Below, piece by piece: positions 27,778-37,853 of a stretch of DNA of 64,000 nucleotides. Each line of letters starts with the position of its first letter. Position 1 is the first letter of the stretch. Source of the DNA: Gammaproteobacteria bacterium. GTDB lineage: Bacteria > Pseudomonadota > Gammaproteobacteria > QNFE01. Location of the stretch: the NCBI GenBank assembly GCA_003645455.1, contig QNFE01000007.1, forward strand, positions 1 to 64,000, written 5' to 3'. The notes below the pieces were generated by a model. That model worked only from the letters and a program-made list of their open reading frames with translations, had not been told where the DNA came from and did no database searches. Position numbers and translations under genes: made by a program.

Positions 27778-30162
27778 ATGAAAATTAGCGAAAATTGGTT
27801 ACGAGAATGGGTCAATCCTGCAATCAGTAATGAAAAGTTGCAACAACAATTAACAATGTTGGGTTTGGAGGTAGAGAGCTCAAAACCTCTTGATGTGTTG
27901 GATAAATTAGTAATTGTAGCACAGGTTTTAAGTGTGGAGCCTCATCCTAATGCCGATAAATTAAATCTATGTGAAGTAGATACTGGATTAGAAAAACTAC
28001 AAATTATTTGTGGTGCTAAAAATGTCAAAAAAGGCATTAAAATTCCCTTAGCACAGGTAGGTTCCGTATTAGGAGAAAATTTTAAAATAAAACCTGCTAA
28101 GTTGCGAGGGATAGAATCAAATGGAATGATATGCTCTGCATCTGAATTAGGCTTTGAAAACAAATCAGATGGCATTATGATCTTGCCAGATGATGCACCC
28201 ATCGGAACAAAAATCAACGATTATCTGCAATTAAAAGACAATATTATAGATGTTGATGTTACTCCTAATCGTGGCGATTGTTTGTCAATTCGTGGTATAG
28301 CTCGTGAAATATCCGCTAAAAACCATATTAAATTTAAAGATTTTACAGATAACAATAACTACATTGATAATAACGATATTTTTGAGTTTGATAATATGGA
28401 GCCTGACAGTTGTCCTGTTTATTCCTGCCAAATTATCAAAAATATAAACCCAACCATTGCAAGCCCCATAGAGTGGGCAGAAAAACTTCGTCGTTGTGGT
28501 TTAAAATCTATAAATCCTATTGTTGACATTACAAACCTATCTCTTTTAGAATTAGGTCAGCCTATGCATGCATATGATCTGGATAAAATTAGCGGAAAAA
28601 TAGAAATAAGATTTAGCAAAAAAGATGAAAAAATTATTTTATTAGATAAAAAAGAATGCAAATTAGCAGAAAAAACTTTAGTAATTGCAGATGATAATGG
28701 AGCAATTGGCATAGCGGGAATTATGGGAGGATACTCTACCTCTGTAACAGATAAAACAAAAAATATTCTTTTGGAGGCTGCTTTTTTTACTCCTGCGGTT
28801 ATGGCATCAGTTGCTCGTAAATATGCTTTAAATACTGATGCTTCAATGAGATTTGAAAGAGGAGTAGATCCCTTTATTGCCGATAGCAGTTTTAAATTTG
28901 CTAATAAGTGTTTTATGCAGGTTTATAAAAATAATTGCAAAATTGGCAAAATAAATAAAAATGCACATGAATTTAAACAACTTGAAATAAATCTACCTCA
29001 TAAAAAAATTAAAAAACTATTAGGTGTTTCGATTAAAGCGAAAAATGCCGTAGAAATTTTAAATAATTTGCAAATCAACAGTTCCTTAAAAAACAACAAG
29101 ATAATATCCTATGCTCCATCACATAGGTTTGATATAAAACAAAGTGAAGACCTAATAGAAGAAATTATCCGTTTATATGGTTATGATAATATAAAACGCA
29201 AATCAGCAAAAATAAAACCAATATTTAAAAAACTAATAAACAAAAAAGAAGAGCGGAAGATCAAAAACAAACTTATTCACAATGGTTTCAATGAAACGAT
29301 CTCTTATAGTTTTATTGATGATTCTATGCACGATTTAATCTACCAAAATGTAGAAAAAATAAAACTCATTAACCCAATATCATCTGATATGTCGATAATG
29401 AGATATGGACTGCTTCCAGGCTTGTTAAACTCTTTAATACACAACATAAAACACCAAAATTCATCGGTTAAATTCTTTGAAACTGGTAATATATTTAGTG
29501 TTAACGATAAAATAATTAAACAAAAAAGTTGTCTTTGTGTTTTGATAAGTGGTAATATAACAAATCGTAGTTGGAGCGATAAAACAAGAGGGTTTGATTT
29601 TTACGATATAAAAGGCATTACAAAAATGCTAATACCATCATCGGCAGACTCTGAATCTTGTCAATTTGTAACATCAAATGAATTATTTTTGCATCCAAAA
29701 CAAGGGTTAGATATAAAACTCAACAACAAGAAAATAGGATTTTTTGGTAAATTACACCCAAAAATAACAGAAAAACTAACAATAGAAAGGGATGTTTTTG
29801 TATGTCAGTTAGATTTATTTGCCATAAAAAAATCTAAAAAAAAGATAAAACAATATAATAAATTTAGTAGGTACCCTGTGATAAAAAGAGATTTTGCTAT
29901 AGTTTTAGATAGCAATATTTTATCATCTGATGTTGTAAGGGTTATACAGCAATCGGATCACAAGTATATCAAAGACATCAGTGTTTTTGATGTATGGACC
30001 GACAACAACATAGGGATTAACAAAAAAAGCCTTGCATTTTCTTTGACTATGCAGGACAATAACAGAACTTTAACTGACAAAATGGCACAGGATGATATAC
30101 ACCAAGTTATGCAAAATTTATCACAAAAACTTAATGCTAAGTTAAGAAATGAAAAACTATGA
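27778..30162 (+). CDS. pheT: Phenylalanyl-tRNA synthetase beta subunit
   Basis: 794 residues in the full PheT order: N-terminal tRNA-binding OB fold (VLSVEPHPNADKLNLCEVDT, ICGAKNVKKGIKIPLA), B3/B4 core (DVTPNRGDCLSIRGIAREIS, PMHAYDLDKI), the B5 domain, and a C-terminal anticodon-binding domain (FSRYPVIKRDFAIVLD). It carries the editing site. The stop overlaps ihfA by 4 bases. Confidence 0.97.
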   Translation: MKISENWLREWVNPAISNEKLQQQLTMLGLEVESSKPLDVLDKLVIVAQVLSVEPHPNADKLNLCEVDTGLEKLQIICGAKNVKKGIKIPLAQVGSVLGENFKIKPAKLRGIESNGMICSASELGFENKSDGIMILPDDAPIGTKINDYLQLKDNIIDVDVTPNRGDCLSIRGIAREISAKNHIKFKDFTDNNNYIDNNDIFEFDNMEPDSCPVYSCQIIKNINPTIASPIEWAEKLRRCGLKSINPIVDITNLSLLELGQPMHAYDLDKISGKIEIRFSKKDEKIILLDKKECKLAEKTLVIADDNGAIGIAGIMGGYSTSVTDKTKNILLEAAFFTPAVMASVARKYALNTDASMRFERGVDPFIADSSFKFANKCFMQVYKNNCKIGKINKNAHEFKQLEINLPHKKIKKLLGVSIKAKNAVEILNNLQINSSLKNNKIISYAPSHRFDIKQSEDLIEEIIRLYGYDNIKRKSAKIKPIFKKLINKKEERKIKNKLIHNGFNETISYSFIDDSMHDLIYQNVEKIKLINPISSDMSIMRYGLLPGLLNSLIHNIKHQNSSVKFFETGNIFSVNDKIIKQKSCLCVLISGNITNRSWSDKTRGFDFYDIKGITKMLIPSSADSESCQFVTSNELFLHPKQGLDIKLNNKKIGFFGKLHPKITEKLTIERDVFVCQLDLFAIKKSKKKIKQYNKFSRYPVIKRDFAIVLDSNILSSDVVRVIQQSDHKYIKDISVFDVWTDNNIGINKKSLAFSLTMQDNNRTLTDKMAQDDIHQVMQNLSQKLNAKLRNEKL

Positions 30163-30485
30163 CAATTACTAAAGCTGATATATCAAATATGATTAGCAAT
30201 GAGTTGGGTCTTAGCAAAAAAGATACCGTGAAAATAGTAGATTTGTTTTTCGGTGAAATTTCCACAATTTTGCAAAAAGGAGAAGATGTAAAGTTATCGG
30301 GTTTTGGTAACTTTGTTTTAACAGATAAAAAACCAAGGCCTGGTCGAAATCCGAGGACATCTGAGTTAGTTATGATAGATGCTCGCAGGGTTGTAACATT
30401 TAAGGCTAGTAAAAAACTTAAAATGAGGATAAAAATATATGCTGGACGTAAACCACAACATATTAGAAACTACAATACCAAGTAA
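30159..30485 (+). CDS. ihfA: Integration host factor alpha subunit
   Basis: 108-residue member of the HU/IHF family. The DNA-intercalating arm reads GRNPRTSE with the Pro of KPRPGRNP; VKLSGFGNFVLTDKKPRPG is IHF-alpha-like. Position directly after pheT, overlapping by 4 bases, is the classical ihfA site and distinguishes it from HU. Its last 47 bases overlap the MerR-type gene. Confidence 0.93.
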   Translation: MTITKADISNMISNELGLSKKDTVKIVDLFFGEISTILQKGEDVKLSGFGNFVLTDKKPRPGRNPRTSELVMIDARRVVTFKASKKLKMRIKIYAGRKPQHIRNYNTK

Positions 30486-30804
30486 GAAATATTTTTCGAT
30501 TGGAGAGGTTAGCAAGTTATGTGGTGTTTTGCCACATGTGTTACGTTATTGGGAAGAAGAATTCCCACAGTTATCTCCTGTGAAAAAAAAAGGCAATCGC
30601 CGTTATTACCGTCATTCAGATATAAAATTAGTCCTTAAAATAAAATATGTTCTTCATGATCAAGGTCTTACTATAAGCGGTGCTAACAAATATTTTTTAT
30701 CAGAAAAAAGCAATTCAAATAAAAATTCTACTAATAAAAACTATAGGATAAAAAAAGATTTGGAAGAGATTCTTGATATCCTAAGTTCAAATACCATCAT
30801 ATAA
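30439..30804 (+). CDS. MerR-family transcriptional regulator
   Basis: Winged helix-turn-helix: YFSIGEVSKLCGVLPHVLRY, WEEEFPQLSPVKKKGNRRYY, then a short coiled-coil and no effector Cys. This is the small MerR protein found between ihfA and tRNA-Pro in many gammaproteobacteria. The frame opens 47 bases inside ihfA; the homologous region begins about residue 15, so the true start may be internal, but no ATG closer to it is seen. Target unknown. Confidence 0.88.
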   Translation: MLDVNHNILETTIPSKKYFSIGEVSKLCGVLPHVLRYWEEEFPQLSPVKKKGNRRYYRHSDIKLVLKIKYVLHDQGLTISGANKYFLSEKSNSNKNSTNKNYRIKKDLEEILDILSSNTII

Positions 30805-30825
30805 AACCACTTCTAATCTTTTATA

Positions 30826-30899
30826 CGGGGCGTAGCGCAGTTTGGTAGCGTACCTGCATGGGGTGCAGGTGGTCAGAGGTTCAAATCCTCTCGTCCCGA
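30826..30899 (+). tRNA. tRNA-Pro (GGG)
   Basis: Acceptor CGGGGCG pairs with CGTCCCG (one G-U). The anticodon arm is CCTGC-ATGGGGT-GCAGG with anticodon GGG, and the T arm has the GGTTCAAATCC loop. The genomic bases after the discriminator A are TCA rather than CCA, so CCA must be added by nucleotidyltransferase, unlike the two tRNAs near 36.3 kb. Confidence 0.95.
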
Positions 30900-30939
30900 T
30901 CAAATTTACCTATCCCTATCATAAAAACAAAATACACAA

Positions 30940-31440
30940 ATGACTCAAGAGCAAAAAGATAAACGTTTTATGCAAATTGCCCTCAATGAGGCAGAAAAAG
31001 CTTTTTTAAAAGATGAGGTGCCAATTGGTGCTATTTGTGTGATTGATAATGAGATAATAAGTTGCAACCATAACAGAGTGATAACATTAAATGATGCCAC
31101 AGCTCATGCAGAGGTTCTTGTATTGCAAGATGCCATGAAAAAAATAAACAATTATCGCACAAAAAACTTGCATCTTTACATCACAAAAGAGCCTTGTTGT
31201 ATGTGTGCAGGAGCTATAATTCATGCCAGAGTCGATAGGGTAATAATAGGAACTATGGATAAAAAATCAGGTGCCGCTTTATCAAATTTTCAAATTTTAA
31301 AAAATGATATTTTAAATCATAAACCAAAAATAACAACTAACATCCTCGCAGATAAATCAAAGAACATTTTGCAATTATTCTTTCAGCAAAAAAGAAAAAA
31401 TATTATAAAAAAACATCATAACAAATCAAGTTTTTTGTAG
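30940..31440 (+). CDS. tadA: tRNA-specific adenosine deaminase
   Basis: TadA makes inosine at the wobble position of tRNA-Arg(ACG). The zinc/catalytic HAEVLVL and PCCMCAGAIIHARVDRVI motifs are complete, and DEVPIGAICV is typical. 166 residues. Its 3' end overlaps the converging mobA relic by 25 bases. Confidence 0.93.
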   Translation: MTQEQKDKRFMQIALNEAEKAFLKDEVPIGAICVIDNEIISCNHNRVITLNDATAHAEVLVLQDAMKKINNYRTKNLHLYITKEPCCMCAGAIIHARVDRVIIGTMDKKSGAALSNFQILKNDILNHKPKITTNILADKSKNILQLFFQQKRKNIIKKHHNKSSFL

Positions 31441-31991
31441 TCAGATGGTTTGTTAATATTTAATATCTTTTTTTTTTGTTTTGATAGTTGGCACCATATA
31501 GGGTCGTTTTGATTAAACCATGGAAATACTCTGTTATTGTTTTTTGATAAATAAGATTCTAATGATTTTTTATATGATAGAGGTATGAGGCATATTAGCG
31601 GTTGTTTTCTAATTCCATCAGTGCAACAAATTATTTTTTGTGGGTTTTTTATAGCTTATTTTTTTAAGGATTGGAGTATTTTTTGGTCTAATTTCGGGCT
31701 ATCAACTGGAATTACAAACAAATAATCAGCATCAGTTAATCTCATAATGGTTTTTATTCCCTCTAATGGTCCCATATAACCTTGTTTGTCATCCCTTATG
31801 GTCTCTATGCCTATGGTTTTGTACTCTTGATGGTTGCTGTTGCTATTGATAAAAATTTTACGGACATTGTTTTTGAATTCATTATAAAGAGCGGTCGCAA
31901 ACGGTTTATTGTTTATTACCAGCAAACCTTTGTTTTTGTTATTGAAGCGACTTCCTTTGCCACCTGCTAAAATTATTGCATCAATTACCAT
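31416..31991 (-). pseudogene. mobA: MobA, molybdenum cofactor guanylyltransferase, interrupted by one in-frame stop
   Basis: The N-terminal 111 codons are good MobA: IILAGGKGSRFNNKNKGLL, then YMGPLEGIKTIM and FVIPVDSPKLD. A TAA at 31656-31658 stops the frame. Beyond it the same frame continues unbroken for 79 codons with the expected MobA C-terminus: GIRKQPLICLIPLSYKKSLE, NRVFPWFNQNDP and LNINKPSDYKKLDLL, then TGA. The full frame is 191 codons, the family length. A single point mutation has therefore cut the gene, or the base is an error. moaC at 57 kb shows the cofactor pathway is or was present. Confidence 0.85.
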
Positions 31992-31999
31992 TGTATTTA

Positions 32000-33832
32000 T
32001 TACATTAATTTTTGTCCTACCATTGATGCTTGCACGGCTTTATTCATTCTTTTTGCCACATAATTTTCACAACTTTTTTCTAAGTTTTTAATTTTTTGCT
32101 GGATGTCTTTTGTATCCTGGCTTAAAGTTGATAGTTGCAATTCATCACACGCTTTGTTTATCTTATCAATTTCTTGTCTTGATAACAGTTGCTTTTTGTC
32201 TTTATTAAGAGCAGACTTTATCGCTTCTAATACTCTTTTTGCTTCAGTTTTTTGCTCCTCCAACATTCTTTTTTCCATATCTAATTTGGCGTTTTTTTGT
32301 GAATCAAGTAACATTTTTTCAATATCATCAGAAGATATTCCGTATGATGGTTTAATCCGAACGCTTATTTTATTTTTTGTATTTATTTCTTCGGCAGATG
32401 CTGTAAGAAGACCATCTGAATCTATTTGTAACATAACCTTAATGCGAGATGCTCCTGCAACCTTAGGACTTATATTGCTTAAAACAAATTTTGCTAATGA
32501 GCGATTGTCTGCCACCATTTCTCGCTCACCTTGTAAAATATGAATGCTCATCGAGGTCTGCCCATCTTTAAATGTGGTAAATTCTTGGGCAATGGAAGTA
32601 GGTATGGTGCTATTTCTTGGAATAATTTTTTCACAAATCCCTCCCATAGTTTCAATGCCAATTGAAAGGGGATTTACATCAAGCAATAACATTGAATTTT
32701 TTTGCTTGTTGCCAATTAAAATATCGGCTTGAATAGCTGCTCCTAAGGCTACAACTTCATCAGGATTGATGTTAACCAAAAGTTTGGTCGCAAAAAAATC
32801 TCCAACAATTTTTCTTACCAAAGGAGAGCGTGTAGAGCCACCCACCATCACAACATCATTTAGTTGTTTGTTATCTATTCCTGAATCTTTCATAGCTTGT
32901 CGGCAAATCTCTATTGTTTTGTTGACTATTGGTCTTGTCATGCTTTCAAATGTTTTTCTGTCCAATTCTATTTTTTTGTTTATGCCAATTTCTTTAAAAT
33001 TTATATTTATTTTTTCTTGTGTGCTTAATGATTCTTTGGTTTTTCTTGCGATTGTTTTTAGGCTTATATTTTTGTTATGTGAGGGCAAATTATGATTAAA
33101 ATAATCTATTAAAATGCTGTCAATATCGTCACCTCCTAAGTTTGTGTCTCCTGCGGTTGCTAAGACTTCAAACACTCCATCGGATAAGTGTAAAATAGAT
33201 ATGTCAAAAGTGCCACCACCGAAATCATAAACTACAAAATATCCTTGTTTTTTTTTGTCTAATCCATATGCTATCGCAGCGGCTGTAGGCTCGTTTAGAA
33301 GCCTTAAAGTATTGATTCCTGCAAGCTTTGCCGCATCTTTTGTGGATAGTCTTTGGGCATCATCAAAATATGCAGGAACTGTAATAACCGCATCTTTAAT
33401 ATCTGTTTGTAAGGCCGCTATTGCTCTGGTTTTTAGGTTAAATAATATATCTGATGCAACCTCTATAACAGATATTTTTCCAGCAGATGTTAAAAACTCA
33501 ACACTATTATTCTTACCTCTGATGATTTTTAAATCGTAATTTTTAATATCATCAAAAGATAAACCCATCATTCTTTTGGATGATGAGATTGTATCCATAG
33601 GATATTTGTGAATTAAATTTACAGCATCATAACCTATAACAGTTTTATCTTTTAGATAGGTTATAACAGATGGCAATAAAGAATTATCGCAGTCGTCTTT
33701 AATTATATTTGGCTTGCCACTTTGGGTTATTGCTACCAAAGAGTGGGTTGTGCCGAGATCTATTCCCATGGCTATTTTATGTTGATGGGCAACTGTTGCC
33801 ATTGTTGGTTCTGCAATTTGTAAAAGCGCCAT
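32000..33832 (-). CDS. hscA: HscA, Hsp70-type chaperone for Fe-S cluster transfer
   Basis: 610 residues, DnaK-like: [61 protein letters not shown], then a substrate domain. The length and start (ALLQIAEP) are those of HscA, and hscB lies 25 bases upstream. HscA releases the cluster from IscU. The C-terminal lid is slightly short. fdx and iscX, normally next, are 30 kb away on the other strand. Confidence 0.95.
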   Translation of the reverse strand: MALLQIAEPTMATVAHQHKIAMGIDLGTTHSLVAITQSGKPNIIKDDCDNSLLPSVITYLKDKTVIGYDAVNLIHKYPMDTISSSKRMMGLSFDDIKNYDLKIIRGKNNSVEFLTSAGKISVIEVASDILFNLKTRAIAALQTDIKDAVITVPAYFDDAQRLSTKDAAKLAGINTLRLLNEPTAAAIAYGLDKKKQGYFVVYDFGGGTFDISILHLSDGVFEVLATAGDTNLGGDDIDSILIDYFNHNLPSHNKNISLKTIARKTKESLSTQEKININFKEIGINKKIELDRKTFESMTRPIVNKTIEICRQAMKDSGIDNKQLNDVVMVGGSTRSPLVRKIVGDFFATKLLVNINPDEVVALGAAIQADILIGNKQKNSMLLLDVNPLSIGIETMGGICEKIIPRNSTIPTSIAQEFTTFKDGQTSMSIHILQGEREMVADNRSLAKFVLSNISPKVAGASRIKVMLQIDSDGLLTASAEEINTKNKISVRIKPSYGISSDDIEKMLLDSQKNAKLDMEKRMLEEQKTEAKRVLEAIKSALNKDKKQLLSRQEIDKINKACDELQLSTLSQDTKDIQQKIKNLEKSCENYVAKRMNKAVQASMVGQKLM

Positions 33833-33857
33833 GTTCGTTCCTAAAAATAGTTTTTTA

Positions 33858-34340
33858 TTAGTGTAGTTGTTTTTTTATTTTGTCAATAAATTGCAATTCT
33901 TTAAAAAGAGATAGGGATTTATAATATTCCTTTTTTGCGATTAAAGTGCAAATATTGTTTAAATATTCATCGTATTCTGTATTTATTTTATTTTTAATGG
34001 CATTGATGGTTGTTGCATTTTTTTTGCTCGATGATATTTGGTCTTGTAGAGTTATGTGCTGTGATAAGAATTCAATATCAATTGGATTCTTGTCGTTTTT
34101 AACATCAATTCCTTGTATCTCAAAAATATGATTTATTTTTAAAATCGGTGTGTTTAATGTTTTATAAGCAATGTTTATTAAGGATGAGTTGTGCACAGCT
34201 TTTTGTTTGGTCTCATCTGTTGATGTAGCATAATTATCCGGATGATATTTTTTTTGCAAATCTTGGTATAGTTGTTTTAACTTTATTAAGTCTATATTGC
34301 AGGTAGGTTTCAGATTAAAAATATAAAAATAATTCTCCAT
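33858..34340 (-). CDS. hscB: HscB, J-domain co-chaperone
   Basis: 160 residues: a J domain with the KYHPDNY motif ([20 protein letters not shown]), then the C-terminal helical IscU-binding domain. HscB delivers IscU to HscA. It is 8 bases downstream of ppiD and directly upstream of hscA. Confidence 0.93.
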   Translation of the reverse strand: MENYFYIFNLKPTCNIDLIKLKQLYQDLQKKYHPDNYATSTDETKQKAVHNSSLINIAYKTLNTPILKINHIFEIQGIDVKNDKNPIDIEFLSQHITLQDQISSSKKNATTINAIKNKINTEYDEYLNNICTLIAKKEYYKSLSLFKELQFIDKIKKQLH

Positions 34341-34347
34341 ATTGCAA

Positions 34348-36261
34348 TCAATACTTATTGATTGTAATGCTGGTATTATTTTTTAGATAATCAAGCCATA
34401 CTTGGTATTGAGTTTGCCCTGTATTCTTATCCTCTAATTGTGGCTCATCATCATTTTTATTATTGTCAATTTTATTTTTTTTGTTTGCAACTTTGCCGGC
34501 TAACACTAATGCATATTTGTTGTTGTCCAACAGAACAGGGGATGAGATAATTTTTGAAATATCATCAACCACAGTAGGTAAAGAGAATAAACGATCTATT
34601 ATCTGTGAGTTTTCTTTATTATTATTGCGAGATACAAATCCTATTGTTTTGTAATTTATGTTATATTTTTCTTTTAAAAGTTCTAAATTTGAACCCTTTT
34701 CAAGAGTTTTTTTAACTTCATTTGCAATTTTTAATTTCTTATCGTTTTTATAACCATCTTTTATTAAAGTTATAATAATATCTTTTACATCTTTTAAGGG
34801 TTTTGGGTTGGCATCTTGGTAATCTGTGACTCTGAAAACTATTAAATGGTTTGCGGAAACTTCAATAACCTCGGAGTTAATTTTTTCATCAATAGGAGTT
34901 TTATCGAATAATGAATGAGCGATTTTAGGATGTTTGGCTATACTCTTAGATGAATTTTGCTCTATCCAATCAGTCTTTATTATTTTTACATCAATGGCAT
35001 GCGAGGCAGGTTCCAATGTAGTAGGGTTTTCATAACTTGAATTTGCCATTAACTCCGATAAATCATAAAACAAAGAATCAGTTTTAGCTTTAATATATTC
35101 TTTTTTTAATGAATCTTTTGATTCCACAAAACTTTTTTGCTCAGGTTTGTTAATTTTTGATAATTGTATTAGATGCAGGCCAAATTGAGTTTTGATGGGC
35201 TCTGATACCTCTCCTTCTTGCATTGAAAACAGGGCATCTTCAAATGGTTTTACCATCATCCCTTTTTCAATTACACCCAAATCTCCACCAAGCTTAGCCG
35301 AGGCGACATCCTCTGATTTTTTTGTTGCTATGGTTTTAAAATCCTCATTGTTATCCAGTCTTTCTCTGATATCGTTTATTATTTTTGTTTTAGATGTTAT
35401 TATTTTATCTGTGGCATCCTTGGGTATTTTTATTAGGATGTGTGCAGCAACTCTTGACTCCAAACTTATAAGGTCTTGTTTTTGCAAATCATACAATTCT
35501 TTTAATTTTTTATCATCAACTTCAATGTTTTTTGTAATTTTTGTGTTTTTTAACTCCAAGTAATTAACCTTGACTTTTGGCAGGTTTTGGAACTGATCCT
35601 TATTTTTTTTATAGTATTCTATAATTTGCTTTTCGTCCACTGTTGTATCAGTGGTAGTTTTTTCTCCATTTATAGTGTAGTAGTTTAGTTCTCTTTTTTG
35701 ATTTAATAGGTTATTTATTCTATTTTTTTGATGCTCTGTTGTGAATGAAGATTTTGTTATAATATTTTGCATTTGATCCAAAATCATAGCATTGCGTAAC
35801 CTATTTTCAAATTCTGCGATTGAATAACCCTGTGATCTCAGTTGTGCATCATATAACTCCTCATCAAACTTATCATTTTTGTGGAATTGTTTTTGTGACA
35901 GTATGTTGGCAGATAAATTATCATTGGAATAGTATAGTTTATTTTTTGTGCTATATTGCTGTAAAAGCCTGGTATCTATTAGACGATTCAAGGCATCTTT
36001 TTTTAACATTTTAGGGTTATCTAATTGGGATGGTATTTTCCCTCCAAATTGTGATATTAGATTATATCTTTGCTGATTGTAGGCATTATCTAATTCTGTT
36101 GTAGAAATTGTGTCACCATCAATATCTGCTACATAAGAATCTCCGCCACCACCGAGATAAGACTGGATGCCAAATAAAGCAAATGGCACTATAATTACGA
36201 TAACAATGGTGTAGGCCAAAACCTTTGAATTTTTTATACCATCTGATAGGGATTGTAACAT
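34348..36261 (-). CDS. ppiD: PpiD, membrane-anchored periplasmic chaperone/isomerase
   Basis: One N-terminal membrane segment (VLAYTIVIVIIVPFALFGIQ, about 15-34), a SurA-like N-terminal domain (TISTTELDNAYNQQRYNLIS), a parvulin domain (AAHILIKIPKDATD, LGGDLGVIEKGMMVKPFEDA) and a long C-terminal part. 637 residues fits PpiD, which assists proteins leaving the Sec translocon. The hupB-tRNA-ppiD neighbourhood is conserved in gammaproteobacteria; unusually, hscB-hscA follow at once. Confidence 0.93.
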   Translation of the reverse strand: MLQSLSDGIKNSKVLAYTIVIVIIVPFALFGIQSYLGGGGDSYVADIDGDTISTTELDNAYNQQRYNLISQFGGKIPSQLDNPKMLKKDALNRLIDTRLLQQYSTKNKLYYSNDNLSANILSQKQFHKNDKFDEELYDAQLRSQGYSIAEFENRLRNAMILDQMQNIITKSSFTTEHQKNRINNLLNQKRELNYYTINGEKTTTDTTVDEKQIIEYYKKNKDQFQNLPKVKVNYLELKNTKITKNIEVDDKKLKELYDLQKQDLISLESRVAAHILIKIPKDATDKIITSKTKIINDIRERLDNNEDFKTIATKKSEDVASAKLGGDLGVIEKGMMVKPFEDALFSMQEGEVSEPIKTQFGLHLIQLSKINKPEQKSFVESKDSLKKEYIKAKTDSLFYDLSELMANSSYENPTTLEPASHAIDVKIIKTDWIEQNSSKSIAKHPKIAHSLFDKTPIDEKINSEVIEVSANHLIVFRVTDYQDANPKPLKDVKDIIITLIKDGYKNDKKLKIANEVKKTLEKGSNLELLKEKYNINYKTIGFVSRNNNKENSQIIDRLFSLPTVVDDISKIISSPVLLDNNKYALVLAGKVANKKNKIDNNKNDDEPQLEDKNTGQTQYQVWLDYLKNNTSITINKY

Positions 36262-36288
36262 AAAAATAAATAAAAAATTAAAATAAAA

Positions 36289-36365
36289 TGGCGGAACGGA
36301 CGGGATTCGAACCCGCGACCACTGGCGTGACAGGCCAGTATTCTAACCAACTGAACTACCGTTCC
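36289..36365 (-). tRNA. tRNA-Asp (GTC)
   Basis: On the minus strand: GGAACGG acceptor, GTTCAGTTGGTTAGAA D arm, anticodon loop CTGTCAC, T loop GGTTCGAATCC, and encoded CCA (36289-36291). Confidence 0.97.
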
Positions 36366-36374
36366 GTGATAAAA

Positions 36375-36450
36375 TGGTGGGTGCTGCAGGGATCGAACCT
36401 GCGACCCTCGCCTTGTAAGGGCGATGCTCTCCCAGCTGAGCTAAGCACCC
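36375..36450 (-). tRNA. tRNA-Val (TAC)
   Basis: On the minus strand: GGGTGCT acceptor, TAGCTCAGCTGGGAGAGCA, anticodon loop CTTACAA (anticodon TAC), GGTTCGATCC T loop, encoded CCA. It lies between hupB and tRNA-Asp. Confidence 0.97.
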
Positions 36451-36509
36451 ATAAAACAACCCAACAAATAAGATTGTTTTATCTGCTGTAATAACAAGTT
36501 TTTAATTTG

Positions 36510-36797
36510 TTATTTGTTGACAGATTCTTTTAAGGCTTTACCAGTTTTAAAGTGTGGTGCTTTGCTGGCCTTAATTTGGATTGATTCACCTGTTTGAGGA
36601 TTTCTTCCTGTGCGTGCTGCACGGTCTTTTACAGAAAAAGTTCCAAAACCTACCAAAGTTACCTTATCTCCTTTTTTAAGTGCATTTGTAATTGCATCTG
36701 TGGTAGCATCCAATGCTCTGGCGGCATCTACTTTACTCAGGTCAGCAGCATCAGCAATTGAAGCCACTAATTCACTCTTTTTTACGACATTTGACAT
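36510..36797 (-). CDS. hupB: DNA-binding protein HU-beta
   Basis: 95 residues: [40 protein letters not shown] and the arm [11 protein letters not shown]. Neighbours (tRNA-Val, tRNA-Asp, ppiD, fabI) match the gammaproteobacterial hupB locus, but lon is absent upstream. The ~190-base upstream region is very AT-rich. Confidence 0.95.
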   Translation of the reverse strand: MSNVVKKSELVASIADAADLSKVDAARALDATTDAITNALKKGDKVTLVGFGTFSVKDRAARTGRNPQTGESIQIKASKAPHFKTGKALKESVNK

Positions 36798-37005
36798 ATG
36801 TATTATCCTCTAAAATAACCCAAAAAAATAAAAATAATGGGTATATGGTTTAAAAAACCCAAATCCAAATAAAATGGGTCACAACAGAGTTAAGATTAAA
36901 AATATTTTTTTTAATTCTTAACTGAAAACAAAAATGCAAATTATACATTTTTATTTTTTAAAAAGTATAGGTTATTTTTATTTTTTTAAAAAATAACTGT
37001 TTTAA

Positions 37006-37788
37006 TCATCTTGGCGGTGAAATTGCTGACATATTAAAACCACTATCAACAAACATTATCTCGCCTGTTATGCCTGATGATAAATCAGAGCACAAAAAAG
37101 ATGCGGCATTGCCAACCTCTTCAATAGTGATGTTGCGTCGCAAAGGTGCATTTTCTTCTACATGGCTTAATAATAAATGAAAATCTGAAATTCCAGCGGC
37201 GGCTAAGGTGCGCACAGGTCCTGCTGAAATTGCATTTACTCTAATACCTTTTTCACCGAGAGTATATGCTAAATAACGCATATTTGCCTCTAAACTTGCT
37301 TTGGCAACCCCCATTACGTTGTAATGAGGTATGGCTCTGGTAGCACCCAGATATGTCATGGTAACAATAGAACATCCATGTTTCATCAGAGGTTGAGCCT
37401 CACGCACCATAGCGGTTAGACTATAAGAGCTTATATCATGTGCCATGGCAAAGCCCTCTTTGGTTGTGCTATCGACAAAACTGCCATTTAATTGCTCTTT
37501 ATCGGCGAAAGCGATAGAATGCACCAAACCATCTAATCTATCCCATTTTTTTGATAAATCTGTAAATAGTTTTTTAATGTTTTTATCTTTGGATACATCA
37601 CATGGTAAGACAATTTTAACTCCAAAATCAGCTGCCATTTGTTCTATTCTGCCTTTTAATCTTTCGTTTGGGTAGGTAAAGGCTAATTCTGCTCCTTGTT
37701 CGTGCATTTGTGTAGCACAACCCCAAGCAATTGATTTTTTTGAGGCGATGCCAGCAATAAGTATTTTCTTGTTCTTTAAAAAACCCAT
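37006..37788 (-). CDS. fabI: Enoyl-ACP reductase
   Basis: FabI performs the last reduction of each fatty-acid elongation cycle. Glycine-rich NAD site IAGIASKKSIAWGCA, the Tyr/Lys pair in YNVMGVAKASLEANMRYLA and GPVRTLAAAGI are all present. The frame opens at 37821, but ATG at 37788 (MGFLKNKK) gives the standard 260-residue protein. It is divergent from the solute-binding protein gene at 37854. Confidence 0.95.
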   Translation of the reverse strand: MGFLKNKKILIAGIASKKSIAWGCATQMHEQGAELAFTYPNERLKGRIEQMAADFGVKIVLPCDVSKDKNIKKLFTDLSKKWDRLDGLVHSIAFADKEQLNGSFVDSTTKEGFAMAHDISSYSLTAMVREAQPLMKHGCSIVTMTYLGATRAIPHYNVMGVAKASLEANMRYLAYTLGEKGIRVNAISAGPVRTLAAAGISDFHLLLSHVEENAPLRRNITIEEVGNAASFLCSDLSSGITGEIMFVDSGFNMSAISPPR

Positions 37789-37853
37789 ATTTTGATTCCT
37801 ATGATTTGTTAGAATTTGCAAATTATAAATTATCTTTCTGGAGTTTGCAACAT

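Noticed and set aside
36288-36491. Open frame starting MAERTGFEPATTG
   Set aside because: It is the antisense translation of tRNA-Asp and tRNA-Val, a well-known spurious prediction.
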